Assembly: GCF_900091475.1 (NCBI RefSeq)
Contig: NZ_FMIB01000002.1
Coordinates: 124,001-188,000, forward strand
Direction of reading: 5' to 3'
DNA from: Micromonospora chersina
GTDB lineage: Bacteria > Actinomycetota > Actinomycetes > Mycobacteriales > Micromonosporaceae
DNA length: 64,000 bases
Shown: positions 23,348-31,896 of the stretch, one piece after another
How positions within the stretch are numbered: position 1 is the first letter of the stretch
How the letters are laid out: each line of letters opens with the position of its first letter
Notes under the pieces: model-generated
Database searches by the model: none
Seen by the model: only the letters and a program-made list of their open reading frames with translations
What the model was told of the DNA's origin: nothing
Position numbers and translations under genes: made by a program

Positions 23348-25477
23348 ATGCAACACGAACAGGGGCACCACGGCGCGCACCACGAGCCGCACGCGGGGCA
23401 CGACGAGCACGCGGGGCACGACCAGCGCGGCACGCACGACCAGCACGCCGGCCACGGCCAGCACGGCGGCCACGACAAGCACGCGGGGCACGACCCCGAG
23501 CAGTTCCGCCGGAAGTTCTGGCTGAGCCTCGCGCTGACCGTGCCGATCGTGCTGACCAGCCACATGGTCATGGACTGGCTCGGCTACTCGCTGGACTTCC
23601 CGGGCGTCCGCTGGGTCGGCCCGGTGCTGGGCACCGTCGTCTTCTTCTACGGCGGCTGGCCGTTCCTGGTCGGCGGCGTCCGCGAGGTACGCGACCGGGC
23701 GCCCGGCATGATGCTGCTGATCTCGATGGCGATCACCGTCGCCTACCTGGCCTCGCTGGCCACCAGCCTCGGCCTGTTCGACCTGGACTTCTGGTGGGAG
23801 CTGGCCGCCCTGGTCACCATCATGCTGCTGGGCCACTGGCAGGAGATGAAGGCGATCGGGCAGGCCCAGGGCGCCCTGGCGGCGCTCGCCGCGCTGCTGC
23901 CCGACGACGCCGAACGCCTCGACGAGTCCGGCGCCGCGCACCGGGTGCCGGTGGCGGACCTGCGGGTCGGCGACCTGGTGCTGGTCCGCTCCGGCGGCCG
24001 TGTCGCGGCGGACGGCCGCATCGTCGACGGCGCCGCCGAACTGGACGAGTCGATGATCACGGGGGAGTCCCGGCCGGTGCCGCGCGCCGTCGGGGACCGG
24101 GTGGTCGCCGGCACGGTGGCCACCGACTCGGCTCTCCGGGTGCGCGTCGAGGCCGTCGGCGAGGACACCGCGCTCGCCGGCATCGGCCGCCTCGTCGCCC
24201 AGGCGCAGTCCTCCGGCGGCCGTGCACAGGTGCTCGCCGACCGGTTCGCGGCGCTGCTGTTCTACGTGGCGGCCGTCGCCGGTCTGGCCACCTTCGTGGC
24301 CTGGCTGGTGCTCGGCAACACCGACGAGGCCGTGATCCGGACCGTGACGGTGCTCGTGATCGCCTGCCCGCACGCCCTCGGGCTGGCCATCCCGCTCGTC
24401 GTGGCGCTCTCCACGGCGCTCTCCGCCCGCGCCGGCATCCTGGTGAAGGACCGGCTCGCCCTGGAGCGGATGCGCACCGTCGACGCGGTGCTGTTCGACA
24501 AGACCGGCACCCTCACCAAGGGGCGGCACACCCTGACCGGGGTGGCCGCCACGGGCGGGCTGGACGAGGACGGCGCGCTGCGCCTCGCCGGCGCGGTCGA
24601 GGCGGACAGCGAGCACCCGCTCGCCCGGGCGCTCGTCACCGCCGCGCAGGACCGGGGCCTCGGGGCGACGGCCCGGGACTTCCGCTCCCTGACCGGCCGG
24701 GGCGTACGCGCCACGGTGGACGGCGCCGACTGGGCGGTGGGCGGTCCGGCCCTGCTGCGCGAACTGGGCGCCGACGTGCCCGCCGAGCTGACCCGGGCGG
24801 CGGAGGGCTGGTCCCGGCGGGGCGCCGCGGTGCTGCACCTGGTCCGGCTTCCCGACGGCGGCCGCCCCGAGGTGGTCGGCGCGTTCGCCCTCGAGGACGA
24901 GGTCCGGCCCGAGGCACGGGCGGCCATCGCCGAGCTGCGCGAGCAGGGGGTGAAGAAGATCGTCATGATCACCGGGGACGCCCGGCCGGTGGCCGAGGCG
25001 GTCGCGGCCGACCTGGGCTTCCGCCCCGGCGTGGACGAGGTGTTCGCCGAGGTCCTCCCGGCCGACAAGGACACGGCCGTCACCGAACTCCAGTCCCGCG
25101 GGCTGACCGTGGCGATGGTCGGCGACGGGGTGAACGACGCCCCGGCCCTCGCCCGCGCCGACGTGGGCGTGGCCATCGGCGCCGGCACCGACGTGGCGAT
25201 CGAGTCGGCCGGGGTGGTGCTGGCCAGCTCCGACCCCCGCGGGGTCACCGGCGTGATCCGGCTGTCCCGGGCGTCGTACCGGAAGATGCGGCAGAACCTG
25301 GCCTGGGCGGCCGGCTACAACGTGGTGGCCATCCCGCTCGCGGCCGGCGTCCTGGCGTGGGCGGGCGTCGCGCTCAGCCCGGCGGTGGGCGCGGTGCTGA
25401 TGTCCGCCTCCACCATCGTGGTCGCGCTCAACGCCCAGCTGCTCCGCCGGGTCCGGCTCACCCCGGCGGACGACTGA
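23348..25477 (+). CDS. copB: Copper-translocating P1B-type ATPase, CopB (CPH) type
   Basis: This 709-residue pump begins with a His/Asp/Gly-rich tail (residues 1-50; repeated HAGHD), then eight membrane spans. The actuator TGES is near residue 238, CPH is at 340-342 in the transport path, and the phosphorylation motif DKTGT starts at Asp384. HP and GDGVNDAP motifs are also present. The CPH triad is the mark of CopB-like copper/silver exporters. There is no CxxC metal-binding domain; the His-rich tail takes its place. GGAGG precedes the ATG, and a CsoR-like operator controls it. Confidence 0.92.
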   Translation: MQHEQGHHGAHHEPHAGHDEHAGHDQRGTHDQHAGHGQHGGHDKHAGHDPEQFRRKFWLSLALTVPIVLTSHMVMDWLGYSLDFPGVRWVGPVLGTVVFFYGGWPFLVGGVREVRDRAPGMMLLISMAITVAYLASLATSLGLFDLDFWWELAALVTIMLLGHWQEMKAIGQAQGALAALAALLPDDAERLDESGAAHRVPVADLRVGDLVLVRSGGRVAADGRIVDGAAELDESMITGESRPVPRAVGDRVVAGTVATDSALRVRVEAVGEDTALAGIGRLVAQAQSSGGRAQVLADRFAALLFYVAAVAGLATFVAWLVLGNTDEAVIRTVTVLVIACPHALGLAIPLVVALSTALSARAGILVKDRLALERMRTVDAVLFDKTGTLTKGRHTLTGVAATGGLDEDGALRLAGAVEADSEHPLARALVTAAQDRGLGATARDFRSLTGRGVRATVDGADWAVGGPALLRELGADVPAELTRAAEGWSRRGAAVLHLVRLPDGGRPEVVGAFALEDEVRPEARAAIAELREQGVKKIVMITGDARPVAEAVAADLGFRPGVDEVFAEVLPADKDTAVTELQSRGLTVAMVGDGVNDAPALARADVGVAIGAGTDVAIESAGVVLASSDPRGVTGVIRLSRASYRKMRQNLAWAAGYNVVAIPLAAGVLAWAGVALSPAVGAVLMSASTIVVALNAQLLRRVRLTPADD
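23390..23494 (+). repeat. 15-bp repeats encoding the His-rich metal-binding tail
   Basis: CACGCGGGGCACGAC occurs at 23390-23404, 23408-23422 and 23480-23494, with degenerate copies between. The copies are in frame and encode HAGHD, so the tail has probably grown and shrunk by repeat slippage. Confidence 0.7.
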
Positions 25478-25495
25478 CACCGCGCAACTACGACC

Positions 25496-25536
25496 GGCCC
25501 GGCCCCTCGCTCCTGGCGGATGCGAGGGGCCGGGCC
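25496..25536 (+). terminator. Strong terminator after the copper ATPase gene
   Basis: GGCCCGGCCCCTCGC (25496-25510) and its exact reverse complement (25522-25536) enclose an 11-nt loop, 19 nt after the ATPase stop. It ends just before the leaderless promoter of the next operon. Confidence 0.85.
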
Positions 25537-25562
25537 ACTTCACACCCGCACCTGCGGGCCGC

Positions 25563-25568
25563 TAGGGT
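25563..25568 (+). promoter_or_regulatory. -10 element of a leaderless molybdate operon
   Basis: TAGGGT lies exactly 6 nt before GTG 25575, so the predicted transcription start is the first base of the start codon. There is no ribosome binding site upstream, which supports a leaderless mRNA. Confidence 0.6.
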
Positions 25569-25574
25569 GGCCGT

Positions 25575-25976
25575 GTGACGGCGTTCCGGATCGGCGAGGC
25601 CGCCGAACTGCTCGGAGTCAGCGCGGACACGGTCCGCCGCTGGATCGACGCCGGTCGGCTGCCGGCCACCCGCGACGAGCACGGCCACCGGGTGCTCGAC
25701 GGGGCCGACCTGGCCGCGTTCGTCCGCGCCCCCGGTCACCCCGAGCTCTCCTCGGCCCGCAACCGGCTGCGCGGCATCGTCACCGCCGTCGTCAAGGACA
25801 CCGTGATGGCCCAGGTCGACATCCAGGCCGGGCCGTTCCGGATCGTGTCGCTGATGAGCCGCGAGGCCGTCGACGACCTCGACCTCCAGGTCGGCTCGGT
25901 GGCCGTCGCCGTGATCAAGTCGACCACCGTCGTGGTGGAGCGCGCTCCCGCCCCGAAGGGAAGGACCAGCCCGTGA
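25575..25976 (+). CDS. MerR-type HTH plus Mop/TOBE molybdate-binding regulator
   Basis: This 133-residue protein joins an excisionase/MerR-like helix-turn-helix (residues 1-50; FRIGEAAELLGVSADTVRRWID) to a single Mop (molbindin) domain (60-125; SSARNRLRGIVTAVVKDTVMAQV). Mop domains bind molybdate or tungstate. It is the first gene of a GTGA-coupled modABC operon, so autoregulation of molybdate uptake is likely. Classical ModE has two Mop domains and a different HTH, so this is the short actinomycete form. The start is the GTG at 25575, with a leaderless promoter. Confidence 0.85.
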   Translation: MTAFRIGEAAELLGVSADTVRRWIDAGRLPATRDEHGHRVLDGADLAAFVRAPGHPELSSARNRLRGIVTAVVKDTVMAQVDIQAGPFRIVSLMSREAVDDLDLQVGSVAVAVIKSTTVVVERAPAPKGRTSP

Positions 25977-26752
25977 CCGCACGGTGGATCCGCGCCGCCC
26001 TGGCCGGGGTGGCCGCGCTGGCCCTGTCCCTCACCGGCTGCGGCGCCGGCGACGAGGCCAGCGCCGGCACGCGCGACACGGTGACCGTGTTCGCCGCCGC
26101 CTCGCTAACCGGGACCTTCACGAAGCTCGGCAGGGAGTTCGAGGCCGCCCACCCCGGCACCCGGGTCGTCCTCAACTTCGCCGGCAGCTCGGCGCTCGCC
26201 ACCCAGATCGCCCAGGGCGCCCCGGCCGACGTGTTCGCCTCCGCCTCCCCGGCCACCATGAAGACCGTCACCGACGCCGGTGACGCCGCCGGGCCGCCGG
26301 CCGTCCTGGTCCGCAACCAACTCGTCATCGCCGTACCCGAGGGCAACCCGGACCGGGTTGGTGGCCTGGCCGACCTGGGCCGCCCGGGGGTGAAGGTGGC
26401 GCTCTGCGCCGAGCAGGTGCCGTGCGGCGCGGCGGCGAGGAGCGCCCTCGACGCGGCCGGCGTGCGGCTCACCCCGGCCACCCTGGAGCAGGACGTCAAG
26501 GGCGCGCTGTCCAAGGTGACGCTCGGCGAGGTCGACGCGGCGCTTGTCTACCGCACCGACGTCCGCGCCGCCACCGGGCTGGCCGCCGTCGAGTTCCCCG
26601 AGTCCGCCCGGGCGGTCAACGACTACCCGATCGTGGTGCTGAAGCACGCCGGCAACCCGGACGGGGCCCGCGCCTTCGTCGAGCACGTCCGCTCCGACGC
26701 CGGCCTGGCCGTGCTCGCCGCCGCCGGGTTCCAGGCCCCGCCGAGCCGGTGA
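25973..26752 (+). CDS. modA: Molybdate ABC transporter substrate-binding lipoprotein
   Basis: This 259-residue protein has a signal peptide with lipobox LTGCGAG (Cys near residue 22). ModA motifs follow: VTVFAAASLTGTF, NFAGSSALATQI, GAPADVFASAS and VALVYRTDV-like text near residue 190. It captures molybdate or tungstate outside the membrane. GTG 25973 overlaps the regulator's stop (GTGA), and the permease gene overlaps its own stop the same way. Confidence 0.93.
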   Translation: MTARWIRAALAGVAALALSLTGCGAGDEASAGTRDTVTVFAAASLTGTFTKLGREFEAAHPGTRVVLNFAGSSALATQIAQGAPADVFASASPATMKTVTDAGDAAGPPAVLVRNQLVIAVPEGNPDRVGGLADLGRPGVKVALCAEQVPCGAAARSALDAAGVRLTPATLEQDVKGALSKVTLGEVDAALVYRTDVRAATGLAAVEFPESARAVNDYPIVVLKHAGNPDGARAFVEHVRSDAGLAVLAAAGFQAPPSR

Positions 26753-27549
26753 CCCGACCCGCGCGCCGCCGGCAACGGGTGCCGCTGGCCCTGCTGCTCC
26801 CCGCCGGTCTCGGGCTGCTCTTCCTCGTCCTGCCGCTGGCCGGGCTGCTGGTCCGGGCGCCCTGGACCACGCTGCCCCGGCGGCTGGCCCAGCCCGGTGT
26901 GCTCGCCGCGCTGCGGCTGTCCCTGGAGACCGCCACGCTGGCCACGCTGCTCTGCGTGGCGCTCGGCGTACCCCTGGCCTGGCTCCTGGCCCGGGTCGAG
27001 TTCCCCGGCCGGCGGCTCGTCCGCGCGCTGGTCACCGTGCCGCTCGTGCTGCCGCCGGTGGTCGGCGGGGTGGCGCTGCTGCTGGTCTTCGGCCGGCGCG
27101 GCCTGGTCGGGTCCTGGCTGGACGCCACCTTCGGGGTGACCCTGCCGTTCACCACCGCCGGCGTGGTGCTGGCCGAGGCGTTCGTCGCCATGCCCTTCCT
27201 GGTCATCGCCGTCGAGGGCGCGCTGCGCGGCGCCGACGCCCGCTACGAGGAGGCGGCGGCCACCCTCGGCGCCGGTCGCTGGACCACCTTCACCCGGGTC
27301 ACCCTGCCGCTGGTCGCTCCCGGGGTCGCGGCCGGCGCGGTGCTGTGCTGGGCCCGCGCGCTCGGCGAGTTCGGTGCCACCATCACCTTCGCCGGCAACT
27401 ATCCGGGGCGGACGCAGACCATGCCGCTCGCCGTCTACCTGGCGCTGGAGGCCGACGTGCAGGCCGCCATCGTGCTCAGCCTCATCCTGCTCACCGTCTC
27501 CGTGGCCATCCTGGCCGGGCTGCGCGACCGCTGGGTCGGTGTGACGTGA
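26749..27549 (+). CDS. modB: Molybdate ABC transporter permease
   Basis: This 266-residue permease has about six spans and the coupling EAA loop (YEEAAATLGAGRWTTFTRVTLP, positions about 165-186). It also has the ModB-like end ALGEFGATITFAGN followed by TQTMPLAVYLALE. GTG 26749 overlaps the modA stop. It pairs with the downstream ATPase in the inner membrane. Confidence 0.93.
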   Translation: MTRPARRRQRVPLALLLPAGLGLLFLVLPLAGLLVRAPWTTLPRRLAQPGVLAALRLSLETATLATLLCVALGVPLAWLLARVEFPGRRLVRALVTVPLVLPPVVGGVALLLVFGRRGLVGSWLDATFGVTLPFTTAGVVLAEAFVAMPFLVIAVEGALRGADARYEEAAATLGAGRWTTFTRVTLPLVAPGVAAGAVLCWARALGEFGATITFAGNYPGRTQTMPLAVYLALEADVQAAIVLSLILLTVSVAILAGLRDRWVGVT

Positions 27550-28607
27550 CCACCCCGCCCCTGCTCGACGCGCACCTGGTCGCCGACCGGGGCGCCTTCC
27601 ACCTCGACGTCCGGCTGCGCATCGAGCCCGGGGAGGTGGTGGCGCTGCTCGGCCCGAACGGGGCCGGCAAGACCACCGCGCTGCGGGCCCTCGCCGGGCT
27701 GCATCCGCTCAGCGCCGGGCACCTCACCCTCGACGGCGTCGACCTCGACCGCCCCGACCGGCGGGTGTGGACCCCGCCCGAGCGGCGCCCGGTCGGCGTG
27801 GTGTTCCAGGACTACCTGCTCTTCCCGCACCTCAGCGCACTGGACAACGTCGCGTTCGGGCCGCGCCGCCGGGGCGCCGACCGGCGGGCCGCCCGGGCCC
27901 GGGCCCAGGGCTGGCTGGACCGGGTCGGCCTGGGCGGGCAGGCCCGGCACCGGCCGCGCCAGCTCTCCGGCGGGCAGGCCCAGCGGGTCGCGCTGGCCCG
28001 CGCGCTCGCCGTCGAGCCCACCCTGCTGCTTCTCGACGAGCCGCTTGCCGCGCTCGACGCCCGCACCCGGCTCGACACCCGCGCCGAACTCCAGCGGCAC
28101 CTCGGCGCGCACCCCGGCGCCACCCTGCTGGTCACCCACGACCCCCTGGACGCGCTGGTGCTCGCCGACCGGCTGGTCATCGTCGAGCAGGGGCGGGTGG
28201 TCCAGGAGGGCGACGCGGCGACCGTCACGGCCCGGCCCCGCACCGACTACGTCGCCCGGCTGGTCGGGCTCAACCTGCACCGCGGGCACGCCGACGGGCA
28301 CGCCGTCACCGTCGGCGGGCTCACCCTCACCACGGCGGACACCGTACGCGGGGAGGCGTTCGTCGCTTTCCCGCCGGCCGCCGTCGCACTGCACCCGACC
28401 CGCCCGGACGGCAGCCCGCGCAACGTCTGGGCGGCCACCGTGACCGGGGTGCAGCGGCACGGCGACAACCTGCGGGTCCAGCTCGCCGGGCCGGTCGCCG
28501 TGGCCGCCGACGTCACCCCCGCCGCGGCGGCCCACCTCGGCCTGCGCCCCGGCCAGGAGGTCTGGGCGGCGGTCAAGGCCGCGGAGACCCGGGCGTACCC
28601 GGCGTGA
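27546..28607 (+). CDS. modC: Molybdate ABC transporter ATP-binding protein
   Basis: This 353-residue ATPase has Walker A GPNGAGKTT, a Q-loop in VVFQDYLLFPHL, signature LSGGQAQR, Walker B LLLLDEPLAALD and switch His in VTHDPLDAL. A C-terminal Mop/TOBE-like domain (about 290-350) can bind molybdate for feedback inhibition. GTG 27546 overlaps the modB stop. It is the last gene of the mod operon. The imported metal would serve enzymes such as the sulfite-oxidase-family protein at 56574-57845. Confidence 0.92.
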   Translation: MTTPPLLDAHLVADRGAFHLDVRLRIEPGEVVALLGPNGAGKTTALRALAGLHPLSAGHLTLDGVDLDRPDRRVWTPPERRPVGVVFQDYLLFPHLSALDNVAFGPRRRGADRRAARARAQGWLDRVGLGGQARHRPRQLSGGQAQRVALARALAVEPTLLLLDEPLAALDARTRLDTRAELQRHLGAHPGATLLVTHDPLDALVLADRLVIVEQGRVVQEGDAATVTARPRTDYVARLVGLNLHRGHADGHAVTVGGLTLTTADTVRGEAFVAFPPAAVALHPTRPDGSPRNVWAATVTGVQRHGDNLRVQLAGPVAVAADVTPAAAAHLGLRPGQEVWAAVKAAETRAYPA

Positions 28608-28703
28608 CGCATGCCGCTGGTCGGTCCACCGTCACCGGTGGGAGGTTTGATCCGGGCCCTCGCGGTCACTGAACAGGGGAGCCACCACGAAGGGGGGAAC
28701 GGG

Positions 28704-28982
28704 GTGCCCGAGACGACACGATTCCGGTCCAGCCTGGACGCCGTGCTGCCGGACGACGTCACCGATCCGCTGCTGTGGCGGGCCGCGTACGACGTGGCGG
28801 TCGCCCACCAGCCCGACACCAGGGGACGCTGTCCCAGCCTGCTCTGCGCCGGTTCGACGGCCCCGTGCGAGCCGATGGCCAACGCGCGGCGGGCGATGCG
28901 GCTGGCGCGCGGCGGCGCGCGGCGCGCCGGGTTCGGCGCGAGCACCGGCCGCACGGCCCGCGACCGGCGCCGGGCCGCCTGA
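28704..28982 (+). CDS. Small conserved-looking Cys-motif protein (92 aa)
   Basis: The frame from GTG 28704 encodes a protein with HQPDTRGRCPSLLC and then PCEP in the middle and a basic Arg/Ala-rich C-terminus. His and three Cys in this spacing recall small actinomycete zinc-finger-like hypothetical proteins of unknown role. A G/A-rich stretch (near 28690-28699) precedes the start. The frame extends upstream to 28611 without a better start. A terminator follows immediately. Confidence 0.6.
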   Translation: MPETTRFRSSLDAVLPDDVTDPLLWRAAYDVAVAHQPDTRGRCPSLLCAGSTAPCEPMANARRAMRLARGGARRAGFGASTGRTARDRRRAA

Positions 28983-28989
28983 GCCCGTC

Positions 28990-29010
28990 GGGGACGCGGA
29001 CCGCGTCCCC
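28990..29010. terminator. Bidirectional hairpin between convergent genes
   Basis: GGGGACGCG (28990-28998) and CGCGTCCCC (29002-29010) form a 9-bp stem with a 3-nt loop between the stops at 28982 and 29025. Confidence 0.7.
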
Positions 29011-29024
29011 GGGCGCTCGATCGG

Positions 29025-30767
29025 TCAGTGTGCGGGGGAGAAGGCGGCGAGGAAGCGGTCCCGGAAGGTGTCCATCCGCCACACCGGAGCGTTCGGGCCG
29101 GGGCGCAGCCCGTCCTGCCAGCCCCAGCCGGCGACCCGGTCCAGCACGGCCCGGTCCTTCGCCACGATGGTGATCGGCACGTCCCGGCCGGCGCCCTCGC
29201 CGGTCACCGAGGCGTTCGGCTGGTGGTCGCCCAGGAACACCAGCACCAGGTCGTCCCCGCCGTAGGTCAGCACGTACGACACCAGGGTGCCGAGGCTGTA
29301 CTCGATGGAGTGCCGGTAGTCGTCGCGGACCTGCGCGGTGTCCCGCTGCACCACGTCCCGACTACCCCCGGTGCTCGTGGACGCCGTGTGGAAGACGCTG
29401 CCGTCGCCCACCGCGTCCCAGGGCACCGGCTTCGGGATCGCCGACCAGGGGGAGTGGCTGGACACCAGCGGGATCTCGGCCATCAGCGGGGCGTGCGGCC
29501 GGTCCCGCTCCCGGCGCTGGAACGTGGCCAGGGTGTACTGGTCGGGCATGGGCGCGTAGCTGAACTTCGGCCCCTGGTAGGCCAGCTTCTCCGCGTCGTA
29601 GTAGCGGTCGTAGCCGAAGAACTTCCCCTCCGGCCAGGGCTGGGTGGCGGCGGGCAGCACCCCGACCGTCTGCCAGCCGGCCCGGTGAAACGCGCCGTTG
29701 AGGGTGAGCCGGTCCCCGGCCAGCAGGTCGCGGTGGCGCTGGTCGTTGTCGATCCACAGGCCGGAGAGCAGGGTGGCGTGGGCCAGCCAGCTGCCGCCGC
29801 CGAAGGTGGGCGAGGTGAGGAAGCCGCTGCGGGCGTCGAAGCCGGCCTCGCGCAGCCGCCGGTACCCGTCGTCGAGGACCGCGTTCACGCCCGGCGCGAG
29901 CGCGGGGTCCTCCACGGCGTCCCGCCCGTAGCTCTCCACGAACGCGACAAGAACGTCCTTGCCTCGCAGCCCGGTCAGCAGCCGGTCGCCGGGAACGTCC
30001 CGGTAGGCGTCGGTCGTCATCTCCCCGGCGAACGCGGCGCGGTCGCGCAGGCCGGCCCGGACCTGGCCGGCGTGCGCCGCGACCAGGCCGGTCGCCGACC
30101 GGTCGGCCACCGGCGCGCCGGCGGCCAGGCGTACCCCGAACAGGGCGCAGCCCAGCCAGAGCACGGCCAGCGCCGCGACCACCCGGACGGCGCCGGTGCG
30201 GTGCCGCGCCAGGAGCCGGGCCAGCCGCCGCACGGCGAGCGCCAGGAGCACGGGCAGGCCGACCACGAGCAGCACCACCCCGACGGCCGCCGCGATCGCG
30301 CCGGCCCGGCCGGCCGAGTCGGTCAGGTAGCCGAAGCCGTCGTCGAACAGTCCCCAGTCGAGCAGCACGTCGAACGGCCGGTCCCGGGCCACCCGGAAGC
30401 CGGCGTCCAGCAGCTTGACCACGGTCAGCAGGCCCAGCACCGCGCCGAGCGCCACGGCGACCGGCCGGCGGAACCGGGCCGGCAGGACGAGCAGAAGCGC
30501 CGCCGCGACCAGGGCCTCCACCGGGATCCGCAGCACGGCGGCGGGACCCACGTCGGCCAGCCGGTCCGGCGCGACAAGCGCCGCCACCACGAGCAGCGCG
30601 GCCAGTCCGGTCAGGACGGCGCCGGCCACCCGACGGGTACGCGAGGCGGGCCGCGCCGGGCCGGCGGCGTCGGACATCGTGGCGTCGCCCGGCGGTGGGG
30701 ACGCCCCGGTGTCCGGGACGGGGGTGGCCGGCCCGGCCGGCCGGCGGAGACGGATACGCAGTGCCAC
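29025..30767 (-). CDS. LTA-synthase-like membrane sulfatase (alkaline phosphatase superfamily)
   Basis: This 580-residue protein has about five membrane spans (residues 45-215) and an extracytoplasmic sulfatase-fold domain. VAFVESYGRDAVED begins the metal-binding site, followed by SPTFGGGSWLAH, VSSHSPW and FLGDHQPN. The family includes lipoteichoic acid synthases and phosphoglycerol or phosphoethanolamine transferases. The nucleophile position (SPTFGGGSW) has Thr/Ser as expected. GTG 30767 has AAGGA 8 nt upstream and is 29 nt from the upstream gene; ATG 30677 is an alternative. It is probably co-transcribed with the CDP-alcohol phosphatidyltransferase gene. Confidence 0.82.
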   Translation of the reverse strand: MALRIRLRRPAGPATPVPDTGASPPPGDATMSDAAGPARPASRTRRVAGAVLTGLAALLVVAALVAPDRLADVGPAAVLRIPVEALVAAALLLVLPARFRRPVAVALGAVLGLLTVVKLLDAGFRVARDRPFDVLLDWGLFDDGFGYLTDSAGRAGAIAAAVGVVLLVVGLPVLLALAVRRLARLLARHRTGAVRVVAALAVLWLGCALFGVRLAAGAPVADRSATGLVAAHAGQVRAGLRDRAAFAGEMTTDAYRDVPGDRLLTGLRGKDVLVAFVESYGRDAVEDPALAPGVNAVLDDGYRRLREAGFDARSGFLTSPTFGGGSWLAHATLLSGLWIDNDQRHRDLLAGDRLTLNGAFHRAGWQTVGVLPAATQPWPEGKFFGYDRYYDAEKLAYQGPKFSYAPMPDQYTLATFQRRERDRPHAPLMAEIPLVSSHSPWSAIPKPVPWDAVGDGSVFHTASTSTGGSRDVVQRDTAQVRDDYRHSIEYSLGTLVSYVLTYGGDDLVLVFLGDHQPNASVTGEGAGRDVPITIVAKDRAVLDRVAGWGWQDGLRPGPNAPVWRMDTFRDRFLAAFSPAH

Positions 30768-30796
30768 GGCGGGTGTCCTTCGGCGAGGGGGAGGGG

Positions 30797-31804
30797 TCAG
30801 GCCGGCTGGTGGGCGACGATCCGGACGGCCACCGGCACCGGAGGCGCGGGCGGATCCGCCGGTCGTGCGCCGGGATCGTGCGCGCCGGCGGGCGCGAGGC
30901 GCACCGAGCCGGCCACCGGGGGACCAGCCACCCGGGCGGGGAGGTCGGCCGGGCCGGTGCCGCTGGCCCAGGCCGGAACGGCGCCGTCGCCGCTCCGCAG
31001 GCTCAGCACGGGCAGGGCGGTGGCGGCGGGCCCGGCGGCCGGCGCGGGCAGCCCGGCGGCGGGCGCGACGGTGGCGTGCGGGACAAGCTCGACTGCCGGG
31101 ACGGGCCGCGGCGCCGGGGTGGCCGGGCGGTGCCGCCACAGCCAGGCCACGTCGCGGCCGAACGACTCGACCAGCAGCGCCAGCGCGCCCGCGACCAGCG
31201 CCGCGGTCGCCACGGGCGGCAGCAGCCCGCTGGCGGCCGCCGCGAGCACCACGCCCTGCGCCGCCGCCACCACCTTGCGCCAGTACCGGGGCGGCAGCGT
31301 GCCGCGCATCCAGGGCAGCGGCCAGGCCGCCGCCACGAAGGCGTACCGCATCCCGCCGATGACCAGCACCCAGGCGCCGACCGACGGGGCCAGGTGGACG
31401 CTGAGCACCAGGAGCAGGAACGAGTCGACCTCCATGTCGAAGCGGGCGCCCAGGGCGCTCACCGTGCCGGTGCGTCGCGCCACCCGGCCGTCCACCGCGT
31501 CCAGCGCCAGCGCCACCGCGGTGAGCGGGACGAGCACGGCCACCGGCGCCGGCCCGCCCCCGACGACCAGGGCGAGCACCCCGCCGACCAGCAGCGCCCG
31601 GGCCAGCGTCACCCGGTCGGCCGGACCCAGCCGCTCCGCGCCGGCCGCCCGCAGGCCACGCCGGAGCAGCCCGCAGAGCACCCCGGCGTACGCGAGGGCG
31701 GCGACCCAGCCCGCCACGCCGACGCCCACCGTGCCGGCGAGCGCGGCCAGCAGGACGAACTGCACGATCAACCCGACCAACGGGCCATTTCGAACCGTGG
31801 ACAC
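30797..31804 (-). CDS. CDP-alcohol phosphatidyltransferase family protein
   Basis: This 335-residue membrane protein carries the complete family motif: DAVDGRVARR, then G and FDMEVD in the spacing DG-x2-AR-x8-G-x3-D-x3-D (residues about 108-133). These enzymes move a phospho-alcohol from a CDP-linked donor onto an acceptor such as inositol or glycerol phosphate. A Pro/Ala-rich C-terminal tail of about 100 residues is unusual and probably disordered. GTG 31804 has GGAGG 4 nt upstream. It is divergent from the pterin-type operon and precedes the sulfatase gene, so a surface lipid or glycopolymer role is plausible. Confidence 0.85.
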   Translation of the reverse strand: MSTVRNGPLVGLIVQFVLLAALAGTVGVGVAGWVAALAYAGVLCGLLRRGLRAAGAERLGPADRVTLARALLVGGVLALVVGGGPAPVAVLVPLTAVALALDAVDGRVARRTGTVSALGARFDMEVDSFLLLVLSVHLAPSVGAWVLVIGGMRYAFVAAAWPLPWMRGTLPPRYWRKVVAAAQGVVLAAAASGLLPPVATAALVAGALALLVESFGRDVAWLWRHRPATPAPRPVPAVELVPHATVAPAAGLPAPAAGPAATALPVLSLRSGDGAVPAWASGTGPADLPARVAGPPVAGSVRLAPAGAHDPGARPADPPAPPVPVAVRIVAHQPA

Positions 31805-31896
31805 CCTGCCTCCGTGTCTATGATCGACAACCCTGCCAGTCATCACGGGAAATTCGGCCGTCCGGTTCGGTCCGGATGCGGAAAAGAGGAGAATTC

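Noticed and set aside
23390..23494. CRISPR-like or mobile repeat
   Set aside because: The 15-bp repeats are in frame and encode a His-rich tail; spacing is irregular.
28983..29024. Possible tRNA or small RNA hairpin
   Set aside because: It is only a 9-bp stem with a 3-nt loop between convergent stops, best explained as a terminator. No cloverleaf was seen anywhere in the window.
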